NCBI GenBank assembly: GCA_019677205.1
Contig: JAAMXY010000913.1
Span: 1 to 28,793, forward strand
Reading direction: 5' to 3'
Length of the DNA: 28,793 nt
DNA from: Pinguiococcus pyrenoidosus
Lineage: Eukaryota; Sar; Pinguiophyceae; Pinguiochrysidales; Pinguiochrysidaceae
Shown one piece after another: positions 1 to 8,459 of the stretch. The position numbers were made by a program, and so were the translations under genes. Position 1 is the stretch's first letter, and every line of letters starts with the position of its first letter. The notes below the pieces were generated by a model. That model ran no database searches. It was not told where the DNA came from and was given only the letters and a program-made list of their open reading frames with translations.

Positions 1-1508
1 CCAGTAATTCAGCGCCATGTGAATGTCGCCAGCTTCCAAAACGTGCGAAGGCGATGTCAGAGACGTAAATTGGTGGCTGGGCAGCTCGTCCCGGCTTGGT
101 ATCTTGAGCGAAGCGAAGGAGTCGTAGCTTACCTTCGGTGCCTGAAAAGGACGTTACGTTGTGGAACCAGCCTGCCGGTAGATAGAGCATCTCGCCGGCT
201 GACAGTTCCACTTCGAGCATGTGGGCTTCGTGGAAACGCGGGAATTCCTTCAAGATCGACTCCCTGTCTTCTGTGATGTCGATCCGCGAGAAATTGTCTG
301 GCGGCGGCTTCTCGACGATTTCCTCTTCACTTCTCCCGTCCTTCGATTCTGTTTCTGACCTTTCGCTGGCTTGATTCAGCTGCGGCAGCGTCAAGGCGTC
401 CTTGCAGTGCGATGCATCGCTGGCGTCAAACTGCGTCGGGCCTTCGCCTCCTTCCCCCTCTTCACGAACGCCATCGCCCCCAACTCCGTTGTTGTTGTCG
501 TCGTCTTCGTCTTCGTCATCATCATCATCATCATCATCTTCATCATCATCATCAACTTCGTCTTCGTCTAGAATGGCATCCCCGTGATCGCCCATCTCCG
601 CTTCCAGGACCGCCTCCAAGGCCGCCTCGAGCTTCGCTTCATCTTCGTCGTCCTCGTCGGCCTCCGCTTCTTTCAGGCGTCGGAACGCATTCGCCGCCCT
701 GTCCGCCGCCGCGTCGTGCCCGTCTGCGAAGGTCTCCTGCCCCTCGTAGTTGATGCGACCATTGGGATGCACGCGCAAGAGCTGTCCGCGTGGATACAAC
801 GCCTCGGCGCTGCCCGGGCTGAAGAGCTGGAAGCGCTTCCGCCCCTTGAGCAAGATGTACAGATTGTCGTGGTAGTCGTGGTGCAGGCCACTGCTGCTGC
901 CCGTCGAGCTGCGACCGAGCCACAGATTGATACTCGCCGGGATCAGCGTGCTCAGGAGCCTCGGCCGCAGCGGGAAAAAATCCCGCAGGTTCGTGAGCGG
1001 AGGGGTCAAGATCCTCCCATCGCCCATATCGACCTCCAACAAGTCCATCGGCGCCTCCTGCGTCGTCAAGTAGAACTGCTCCTCTCCCCGCTGCAAGGCC
1101 TCCACCAACGCCCCAAATTGCATCGGCTTCTCGCATCCTTTCCCGAAGCGGCGATTCCCCCCCGGGCCGGCCAGAGCCACTTCCACCTGGACTTGGCAGC
1201 TTCCGGCCTTGTCCTAGTTCAAATTTCCGTGAGCCGGCGCCGCTGATTTTCGGTTTCCTGGTACCCTGCCACCTCGGACGAACCTTGAGAGCATCGAGGG
1301 TCCACCCCTGGGGCGCCTGGAAGTCGCTGTCGGGCAAGACGCCCCGGAGGTGCACTGGCCGTCGCTGCGCCACGAAGTCTCGGAAGAAGCTCTCCGGCGC
1401 CACGTCGCTCATCTCGACGCTGGCGACTGCTGGGCAATCGCTGCTGGGCCTGAAGCCAGCATAGTCGTTGGCGACGTCCGTGCGGCGGCGCTTGGGTCCA
1501 GGATCCAT
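1..1508 (-). CDS. JmjC/cupin-8 domain oxygenase (3' end outside window)
   Basis: Proposed exons are 1508-1284, 1186-133 and 32-1 (introns of 97 and 100 bp, phases 0 and 1), continuing past the left edge. The protein reads like a cupin-8/JmjC Fe(II)/2-oxoglutarate oxygenase of the JMJD7 or plant JMJ31 type. The N-terminal part has FFRDFVAQRRPVHLRG. The metal motif lies in GLHHDYHDNLYILLKGRKRF (first His and the Asp two residues on), the distal His in LPAGWFHNVTS, and the last exon opens with GDIHMALNYW, a typical strand of this fold. Between the HxD and the distal His sits a long insert rich in Asp and Glu, partly encoded by a trinucleotide repeat. PKRRR after the first Met could be a nuclear signal. 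A start at 1412 (MSDVAPES) or 1604 is also possible. The family includes protein hydroxylases and proposed demethylases; the substrate here is unknown. Confidence 0.85.
488..568. repeat. GAT/GAC/GAA trinucleotide repeat inside the JmjC gene
   Basis: On the minus strand this is an imperfect run of GAT, GAC and GAA codons, in frame, encoding a block of about 20 Asp/Glu residues followed by Asn. It accounts for part of the acidic insert in the oxygenase and is probably variable in length. Confidence 0.85.
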
Positions 1509-2456
1509 GGACTTCCAAGCCCTTTTGGCGGAGGAACGGCGGAGAGCGCGCCTTGGCGCCACAACTGCGCAGAGCTCGGAGGCCAAAACTGGGCAGGAAG
1601 CCAACCAGGATAGGCGAGGGGAGCAGCGGGGTGAAGACCTTTCGGAAGAAGCGGCGGTGCTGGGGACACTGGAGCTCTGGGACGCCTGTGTGGACGGCGG
1701 AGCAGCAAAAGAAGAATCTTGCCGATGGCAGCTGGAGGCACCATTCGGGGACGGCCCTCCTGCGGGAGTGAGCTATGCGCAAGCGGCCTTCTCTGCCGCG
1801 CAGCAGAGGTGGTTGGCCAGCGCATGCGACCTCTACGAGTGGATTTCTCTGCGAGCGAGGCGCGTCCAACACCACGGAGGCAAGCCCGTGGTACGAAGCC
1901 TCTCACGACTTTCACGCCCATGATCGCGCCAGCACTGACAGCGCTTTGGGCTTCCTGCCGTCACCTCCAGGCTCCCAACGAAGATTTCGAGGCAGAGGCG
2001 CTGCCGCTGTGGCTGAGCCAACTTGGAGAGCTCTTGTCGTCAGCAATCCTCAACGACGAGCCCAGCATCCCGCCGGATCATGTGCTGGTTAACGAGTATC
2101 AGAGCGACGAGGGTATCCTCGCCCACACCGACGGGCCGTTCTATCATCCTTGCACCATGACGATAAGCCTTCTCATGCCCGCTGTGGTGAGGTTCCGGCC
2201 AAGGCTGCGCCCGGAGGAGATTGGCAAGGTGCCCAACGCCGCGGTCGACATGGTTCTGGAGCCGGGCTCCGTGCTGCTGTTCACCGGCGAAGCGTACTCG
2301 GATTGGACGCACGAAGTCTGGGGACCCGACTCGGCCATGCTAGAAGATGTCTCGGCAAGCATGAAGGCGCTCCTCGAAGAAGGCAGCGTCGATGGCTCAC
2401 GCCGACGAGTTTCCCTCACCTTGCGGCGCGTCAAGAAGCAGCCGTCCGCCGACTAA
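1507..2456 (+). CDS. ALKBH6-like 2-oxoglutarate/Fe(II) dioxygenase
   Basis: Exons 1507-1890 and 1971-2456 (80-bp intron, phase 0) give 289 residues. The C-terminal two thirds match the AlkB fold, closest to ALKBH6: DHVLVNEYQSDEGILAHTDG carries the conserved Asn-x-Tyr and the iron-binding His-x-Asp (AHTDGP), SDWTHEVWG carries the distal His, and RRRVSLTLRRVKK is the Arg-rich 2-oxoglutarate-binding end. Upstream, RRVQHHGGKP fits the RKLQ-type segment that precedes the catalytic core in ALKBH6. The first ~90 residues (MDFQALLAEERRRARLG...) are charged and not recognised. The start ATG at 1507 lies within the same CCATGG as the proposed start of the divergent JmjC gene; an in-frame ATG at 1468 would lengthen the protein. 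AlkB proteins demethylate nucleic acids, and ALKBH6 substrates are not well defined. Confidence 0.85.
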
Positions 2457-2835
2457 GAACTCCATTTCTATCAAGAGCCTCCTGGTCTCTGTTGCGCCTG
2501 GCGCCTGCCTTCTGCATGCTTACGAGCAGTATGCTCTGCTTTGCTGTACCCTATATCTATCTTGTGCGGAGACGCGTACCCGGCTCTCGCCGTCCGCATC
2601 CACATCCGCATCCGCAACTATACAAACACTGGTGTGGTGCTCCTGTTGTTCATCTGATATCCGTGGAGGGTATGTGTGCTTTGCGGCCATAAGGCGCTTT
2701 CAGTCTCGGTCTTCTCGCTCTTTCAAATGCAGTGAATTGGTGGGAAGGCGGGAAGCATCGCTGCAGCGTCTTCGCTTTCTCTTCCGTGGCGTCGTTCTTC
2801 TGAAACCGCAGCCACAGGCTGAAGCATCCCCAGTC
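2457..2835. other. Convergent intergenic stretch
   Basis: About 380 bases lie between the 3' ends of the ALKBH6-like gene and the membrane-anchored protease. Open frames cross it on the plus strand but show no family resemblance or codon continuity. No further gene is supported; it presumably holds both 3' UTRs. Confidence 0.6.
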
Positions 2836-4575
2836 TTACGCACCGCTAACCTCCACTGCCGCCCGCCTCTGCTCTTCCGCTGGATCCAAGCTCTGTTGCA
2901 GGCCTCTGCGGGCTTCGCGCCTCTCTCGGTATCTCGAGTATCGGCCTTCCTGCGCCTGTCGCCCTGCAGATCGCCTCCAACGATACAGGCCGAGGCCAGC
3001 GATCAGCACGGCGAGGACGACGAAGAGGCTTATCAGCGCGATGCCCGCCGCGGTGTCCGTCGTCAGGGCCCTACAAATTGATCGAACGATGAGTCCATGA
3101 CATAGCCACAATCATGACATAGCCACAATCATGTCATAGCCACAATCATGGCATAGCGACAAACATGGCATAGCGACAAACATGGCAGCTGTGCATGACG
3201 CTTCGATTTACTTCGATTTACCAGGCATCGTCCTCGTCGTCCCCGACGTATCCAAGGGTTTCGTTGCAGTACAGGTACATGTTGTTCATCGCTTCCTCCG
3301 AGTATGACGGCTCCTGTACAAATGTCTGCGCCCGACCGATGGCATAGTTCGTGCACAGGATGCCAGCCGTGCCGCCTCGGTTGCCGGTCTGGGCGATTCG
3401 CACGTAGCCGCTTTCGCCCCAGCCGATTCCCCAGGAGTTCTTGGCGATCCAGTACGGCAGCTGCGCTCCGTAGTCGTAGCCGTAGCCCACGATGAGCACC
3501 GCGTGATTGTGCGTCACACAGGAGCTCCTGGTGGTCATGAGTCAAAGGGACAAGGAACGGTGCCCAGGAAGAAATAAAGGCGGTGAGTCAGGTGGCGGTC
3601 AGCAGAGCACCGGGCGTTGGCCGCACGTACGAGCATTCCTCGGTGAGGACGCCGCCCTTGTAGTGCATGAAGGCATCGCATCCCGCATCGAGACTGGCCG
3701 TTGCCGGGCCGTACTGGTACAGCATGTCCATGAGTCCACTCTCGTCAAACTGCGTGCCGAGAGCAACCAGGCCTTTCGCAGCGGTGCGGCTCTCATCGGC
3801 CGCGCAGGAGCTCGCGTCCGAGTTGGTCGTGGGATAGTCCGCCGTGAGCTCCAGTCCCTCGTCGATGAAGTAGCTCAAGGCCGCCTCGATCGTGCCTCCG
3901 TTGCAGCCGTAGCCCGGGGCATTGCAATCATGGATCTGCTGCACGCTGAGGTCCAGCGTGAGAGCCGAGGAGGTAGCCGCTCCTCCTTCCGCAGCTCCGC
4001 CGCCCGAGTACGCCCAGCAATTGCCACAACTTCCTTGGTCCTAGCGACATCGCATTAGCTGCGCCAAGCACTATACCTCACCAGACTGGACCCAGATTAT
4101 CTGATGAAAGACAGACCTTCACAGGGGTCACCGCACTGATTCCAAGCGGGTTGGTACCGTTGCAGCGCCAGTCCAGGCTGGACGAGCGCTTCTTGCTGAC
4201 GTCCAGCACCTCCGCCGCGGGCGTGTAGGTCCCGTCGGTGAACACGGAGGTGTTCGACGGGCGAAAGCCGGTCTTTCGCTGCAGAAACTCCGCTTCGGTC
4301 CAGTCGGACCACTCGTACAAAGACAGAGCGAACGCGTCCGAGCTGTGCTGCCGAACTGCCGACAAGGAGCGATTGAACAGCCTGAAGCGCTCTGCCTGCG
4401 GAGAAGGAGTCTTGGTCGTAAGGGCAGTGAAATATGAGGGAGACTGGAGAAACGTGTAACTCACCTCTTCCGTGGCGCCATAAGACTTCCCAAACGCCGC
4501 TTTGAACGCAGTCCAATCCTCCTGGATCTCCGCCGCACCGGCGCAGAGGCCCAGGCTGAGGAGACCCCACCTCAT
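2836..4575 (-). CDS. Papain-family cysteine protease with C-terminal membrane anchor
   Basis: Exons 4575-4465, 4395-4117, 4040-3631, 3527-3222 and 3070-2836 give 446 residues (an upstream in-frame ATG at 4599 would add 8). Order: signal peptide ([14 protein letters not shown]); I29 inhibitor prodomain with an ERFNIN-like stretch ([20 protein letters not shown]); mature C1A domain starting near LDWR. Catalytic residues are all present: Cys ~138 in [10 protein letters not shown], His ~275 in [12 protein letters not shown], Asn ~297 in YWIAKNSWG. The fourth exon ends in an acidic stretch (GDDEDDAW) where reading on would hit a stop. A GTAAAT donor at 3221 and TAG acceptor at 3071 join it in frame to a ~20-residue hydrophobic helix (~377-397: [15 protein letters not shown]) and a ~50-residue basic/acidic tail. 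Predicted type I topology puts the protease in the lumen or outside the cell. Without that splice it would be an ordinary soluble cathepsin-like enzyme. Confidence 0.85.
3096..3187. repeat. 17-bp tandem repeat in the last protease intron
   Basis: Five full copies and a partial sixth of a 17-bp unit (catgacatagccacaat and variants) run without gaps. Units 1-3 and units 4-5 form two subtypes (gacatagccacaat against ggcatagcgacaaa). It fills most of the 151-bp intron at 3071-3221. Confidence 0.9.
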
Positions 4576-4760
4576 CGCTGCGACAGAGCCACTATACATT
4601 CACACGCCTTTGCCACACCAAAAAATCGATTTGTAGAGTAGATATTGTATGCATGGAAGAAGAGTTCCAAAGAGAGCGCCGCTGAAGCGCCGGAGTCGTG
4701 AGCGCCCGCTTGTTGTAGATGTGGGATGGCGGGAGCTCCGGAAGGTTCCGGAGCTTGCGT

Positions 4761-4820
4761 CCTGCGGTTCTGCGGTTCTGCGGTTTTGGGGTTTTGAGGT
4801 TTTGAGGTTTTGAGGTTTCC
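4761..4820. repeat. Short tandem repeat (ggttctgc / ggttttga units)
   Basis: Repeated 7-8 base units drift from cggttctg through cggttttg and ggttttga, giving a G/T-rich strand with regularly spaced GG pairs. It is intergenic, upstream of the protease start. Confidence 0.8.
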
Positions 4821-4956
4821 CGCCTTGCTTCCGCTGTTGGCCCAACCAAACCACGCGACGAAGAACACCCGAAGATCGGAAACCGTCTGGCCAATGTCCG
4901 GCGGCTGCGCCGTATTTTCAAATTATCATGCTCCCATATAATCCAATGATATGCGG

Positions 4957-4964
4957 TATAAAAG
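4957..4964 (+). promoter_or_regulatory. TATA-box-like element (TATAAAAG)
   Basis: A textbook TATAAAAG lies in the AT-rich segment upstream of the HMG gene; a second AT box (TATATAAATA) is at 5100-5109, about 200 bases before the ATG at 5306. The composition of the segment makes chance matches likely, so neither is assigned firmly. Confidence 0.3.
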
Positions 4965-5305
4965 ATACAATGTGAATGGGAGGCTAAAAATTCGTCGAGA
5001 TAAAATTCCGAAAATTGCCGAGTTGTACTGCTGTGGAACGAGACCACAAGCCTGCGGCCCAAATCGACTTCAAACACAGCTGCCCTGAAGACGTTCCAAT
5101 ATATAAATAAATATTCAATACAAGTATCAATATATTGTTGCAAAATATACAAAATTTTGAATAATAAGAAACGTCAGTTTGACTTGTTGCGGAAGCAGCT
5201 GCAGTCTGCCCGAGGCCGCGCTTGTGCAAATCAAATTGTCCCGATTCTCGTTGGAAAAGGCGCTCCCCTCTCGTCTCTGGCATCTTGCGCCGCGGCGCAC
5301 ACATT

Positions 5306-6276
5306 ATGCTACTGAGGACCATCGCGAATTTCAGGGCGGTGTCACTCCTCAAGCCTCGCTCCTGTTCTCCACCGTTTGCCGCCGTCCGCGCCCTCTCGCT
5401 CACCGCTAGTCCGAAGAAAGCAACGGCAAAAAAGAAGATGCCGCGCGAAAGGAAGCGCAAGGACCCGAATGCGCCCAAGCGGTCAGTGAGCGCCTTCATG
5501 TTCTTCTCGAACGCCATCCGCGACACCGTGCGCGAGGCCAACCCGGACTACAAGCTTGCGGAGGTTTCCAAAGAGATCGGGCGCCAGTGGCGCGAGCTCA
5601 CCGAGGAGGAAAAGGCGCCATACCAGGTGCGCGCCCCCAAAGTGGTCTCGCCTCCCTGTGCTTCCGCAAGGCGAAGCGTCTCTCTGGAGACGTAGAGCGC
5701 TCCATCGTTTCCGAAACTCAACTGTCTCGTGGCACATGCCTCTTCCAGGCGCAAGCAGAAGCGGACCGGGAGCGTTACCAGGACGAGATGTCGAGCTATG
5801 TTCCACCGGCGCTGGACGAGGACGACGAAGCAGTTGGTAATGCGCGTGCCTTTCTTTGCGTGGATGGTGGAGCTGTGAGAGGTCACGCTAACGATTTCCG
5901 GGACAGGTGGCAAGCGCAAGAAGCAGCGGAAAAAGAAAGATCCGAACAAGCCCAAGAAGAACATGACGGCGTTCTTCTTCTTCAGCACAGACTACCGCGA
6001 GGAAATAAAGAACGAGAATCCGGAGTGGAAGATGGCGGACGTGGCCAGGGAGTTGGTACGTCCCTCGTCGAAGCGGATTCGCCCCGCGGTCTCTTCGACA
6101 AACGCAAACTCGAACGCTAACGCAAACGCAACCTCAAACCGAACCCAACCGAACCACAGGGTAGGCGCTGGCGAGAGCTTCCCGATCAGGAGAAGGCACC
6201 GTACCAGGAGAAGGCGGATGAAGACAAGACTCGATATCAGGATGAGATGGCCGTCTACAACGAGTCGTTGGAGTAG
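5306..6276 (+). CDS. Two-HMG-box protein with organelle-type N-terminus
   Basis: Exons 5306-5626, 5749-5836, 5907-6055 and 6160-6276 (introns 122, 70 and 104 bp; phases 0, 1, 0) give 224 residues. Box 1 is at ~55-122 (DPNAPKRSVSAFMFFSNAIR ... EIGRQWRELTEEEKAPY) and box 2 at ~147-216 (DPNKPKKNMTAFFFFSTDYR ... GRRWRELPDQEKAPY). They are joined by an acidic then Lys-rich linker (DEDDEAV, KRKKQRKKK). Both are NHP6/HMGB-type, sequence-independent DNA-bending boxes. The first ~45 residues (MLLRTIANFRAVSLLK...) have Arg, Ser and hydrophobic residues with no acid, as in a mitochondrial presequence, so the protein could be a TFAM/Abf2-like mtDNA packager. A start at the Met before PRERKRK would instead give a nuclear HMGB. 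Intron 3 carries an AACGCAA-rich imperfect repeat. Confidence 0.88.
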
Positions 6277-6718
6277 GCGTCAAGATGCAACCGGGTGCTT
6301 CAGGATCGAGCGTTTGCTGATGGAAGGAAGGGATCGACAGAAAGAGGATACAGTACTTCTTATCACGCACACGAAAGGCTTGCCTTCCCACTCCACAACG
6401 GCACGAGCGCAGAAACGCCTTCCGCCGAACCATGACGAGCTCCGTCTCAAACCAAGCAAACACCGCCACTCCTGAAGAGGCGAGACGAGAACAGGGAGGA
6501 TCTTTCACGAAGTCCCAACCCAAGCCACGCCCGCATGCGTAGTGCCAGAAAGGTCAAACTCGAGGCGCACGCCACACGTCCACTTTCGCGGACCTGTGTG
6601 TGTCTCTGTCCGGCTCATCTTCAGCGTAGTCTGTGGCGCTACTTCGTACCTTACCCTGTTCGAGGAGGCGTGGAAGTGGTCACAGTCACCGACGCCGAGA
6701 AAAGCCGCAGAAGCGCAA
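6277..6718. other. Upstream region of the UBX gene
   Basis: No gene is recognised between the HMG stop and the proposed UBX start. The UBX frame stays open upstream to about 6542 without an ATG, so an extra 5' exon joined here is possible. Confidence 0.5.
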
Positions 6719-8058
6719 ATGGTCCGGGAAGTGCAGATTCGACCGACAGAGAACTCCTCCGAATCGCCTGAAGAGGGCTTCTGGAGCCGAGTCGCTGCGG
6801 TTTGTGCGTCCTGGGCGCCGAAGAGCACTGCCACAGTACAGACTGCCTTTTTGACACTGCTTTTGGCGCTGTTTCTGCTGCCGATAGCAGCCCGGTGAGG
6901 AGCTTTCCTGTGGTGCGACACTTTGCACCGCCTGGAGCCGAAATGGACCTCTGATGGGAGATTTTTCTTTGCCTTTCTGCCTTTTTTCCTTTATTCCGCT
7001 GTGATTTGAAGAGCGTATAAATCCGCAGTGGAAGCGGTTACGGCACTGCGGCGGCGGAGGAGGGAAGATGAAGAGCAGGAGCGGCATCTGCGGGAGCTCT
7101 TGGCTTGGAGGGCACAAGACAGTCGAGAGATGTCCACACAAGAGACGCGCGCGTTGGTGGACGACGAGATCAGGGAGGAAGTGAATCGAGCGAGGGTACG
7201 TCTATCTGTCTGAATGGGTCAATCTATCTACCTACTCCCCCCCCCGTTCTTACTCTTCTCGTGCAACTCGATGCATTTCAGGCGCAAATCGCTAAGCGAC
7301 GGCGTTTCTCGCTGTTCTCGGTAGACAGAGCGAAGCTTGAACCGCAACGGTTGATGGACTTCTTTGCCCCGTCGAAGCGGAGTGAAATGAAAGTGGCCGA
7401 GGAGGTTGCTGGTGTGCTCGGCGAACCGAGGTTCTCCCTCGCAAGCGTGAAGCGCACGAACCTCAGCCAAGCGGATATGGAGAAGAGCCTTCGGCACGCT
7501 CCTTGGGTGGGGCGAGCCTTCACCCCGGAACGAGAAGAAGGAGCAACTCCGGCACCACCGCGTGGGATCAGCCCACTCGACGCCGATAGGAGCATCCGGA
7601 GAGAGCAAGATGCGGCGTATGCGATGGCGCTGCAGGCAGACAGAGCGAAGCAGCGGCTCGTAGAGCAGCAAGAAGCTGCGCGCCGTGCACTTGAGGAGCT
7701 CGCCACTGCCGCTAGGGTGGAACTGGAGGAGAGGCCGGAACCGGATGCGTCGTCAGAACCGCCCACCGAAGGTGATACCGTTTGCCGCGTCCAAGTCAGA
7801 GCCAGCAGTGGACGAGTGCAGAGGAGATTCTGGAGTTCCGAGCCTCTGCGGTCGTTGATCAGCTTGGTCTTGGTGGAGATTGCGCCAGAGACGCCGACGT
7901 GGAGGCTTGTGGATGCCGTGTCGAGAGAGGATGTGGTCGCGTTTGAGGGTCCCGACTGGTTCTACGGTGCTGCTGAGCTTGATGCGTCGCTGGGTGACAG
8001 CGGATTGACGCCGAGTGCGACTCTGTTCCTCGTCTGCGACGGCGATGGCAATGCGTAG
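6719..8058 (+). CDS. UBX-domain protein with N-terminal membrane segment
   Basis: Exons 6719-6894, 7012-7195 and 7282-8058 (introns 117 and 86 bp) give 378 residues. A hydrophobic segment (~40-58, TAFLTLLLALFLLPIAA) is followed by a very basic, charged helix (RRRRREDEEQERHLRELL). The middle holds RREQDAAYAMALQADRAKQR, a phrase typical of the helix before the UBX domain in FAF/UBXD proteins. The C-terminal ~90 residues (CRVQVRASSGRVQRRFW ... LTPSATLFLVCDGDG) fit a UBX ubiquitin-like fold. UBX domains recruit p97/CDC48; with a membrane anchor the obvious role is pulling proteins from the ER or a similar membrane, as FAF2/UBXD8 does. No UBA or UAS domain is seen; the N-terminus may be incomplete because the upstream frame is open without ATG. 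An insert (DVVAFEGPDWFYGAAELD) enlarges the UBX loop. Confidence 0.75.
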
Positions 8059-8459
8059 TTCTGAGTTTGATGCATCTTCTTGTTTTACACGCGTCCTGTG
8101 CAGCTCGCAGTCCAGATTGTGTACAGACTCGCTCGCTGACTCCAGCTTCTTACCCTGCTCCTGCTGCAATGCAACTCGCAAAACTCCATCGCGTGCTGTG
8201 CAACCAGTCTCTTTTGCCGCTGCTCTCTTCTTCCCAACTACTGGTTTCGATTTCGGAGGTTGACTGTGAGATCGTTCGTCTAGCTCGTCACAGCATGAAT
8301 CTCTGCCTGTCTACTTTCAAAAAGAAGCTGCACCTTCCATACCAGCCTGGTGCGAGCTTGTGCTACTGTATTCCAAGGTCCAAGGTCCAAGATCCAAGCT
8401 CCAAGGTCCACGATCCAAGATCCACGATCAGATATGGCCTTGATGTTGACCTTGCCCAG
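8059..8459. other. Convergent intergenic stretch with short repeat
   Basis: About 400 bases lie between the 3' ends of the UBX and DEG protease genes. It holds an imperfect tandem repeat of ccaaggt/ccaagat/ccacgat units at about 8372-8429. No gene is supported. Confidence 0.6.
8372..8429. repeat. Imperfect 7-8 bp tandem repeat (ccaaggt / ccacgat)
   Basis: About eight units of ccaaggt, ccaagat, ccaagct and ccacgat follow one another just beyond the stop codon of the DEG protease gene. Confidence 0.75.

Larger units (their letters stand above)
4600..5305. other. Divergent intergenic region between protease and HMG genes
   Basis: This 0.7-kb stretch holds the start regions of two divergent genes. 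It has a short tandem repeat on the protease side (4761-4820), then an abrupt AT-rich segment at about 4911-5175 in an otherwise GC-rich window. Open frames here are made of the repeat (PQN/KTS runs) or AT-rich text and do not look like genes. Confidence 0.6.

Noticed and set aside
371-753. Plus-strand frames rich in Ser/Val/His across the JmjC gene
   Set aside because: They are the antisense of the Asp-coding trinucleotide repeat; the minus strand gives a coherent oxygenase.
4592-5152. Minus-strand ORFs with repeated KTSKPQN/RRTAEPQ text
   Set aside because: The text is the translated 7-8 bp tandem repeat and AT-rich spacer; no family resemblance and no splice link to a gene.
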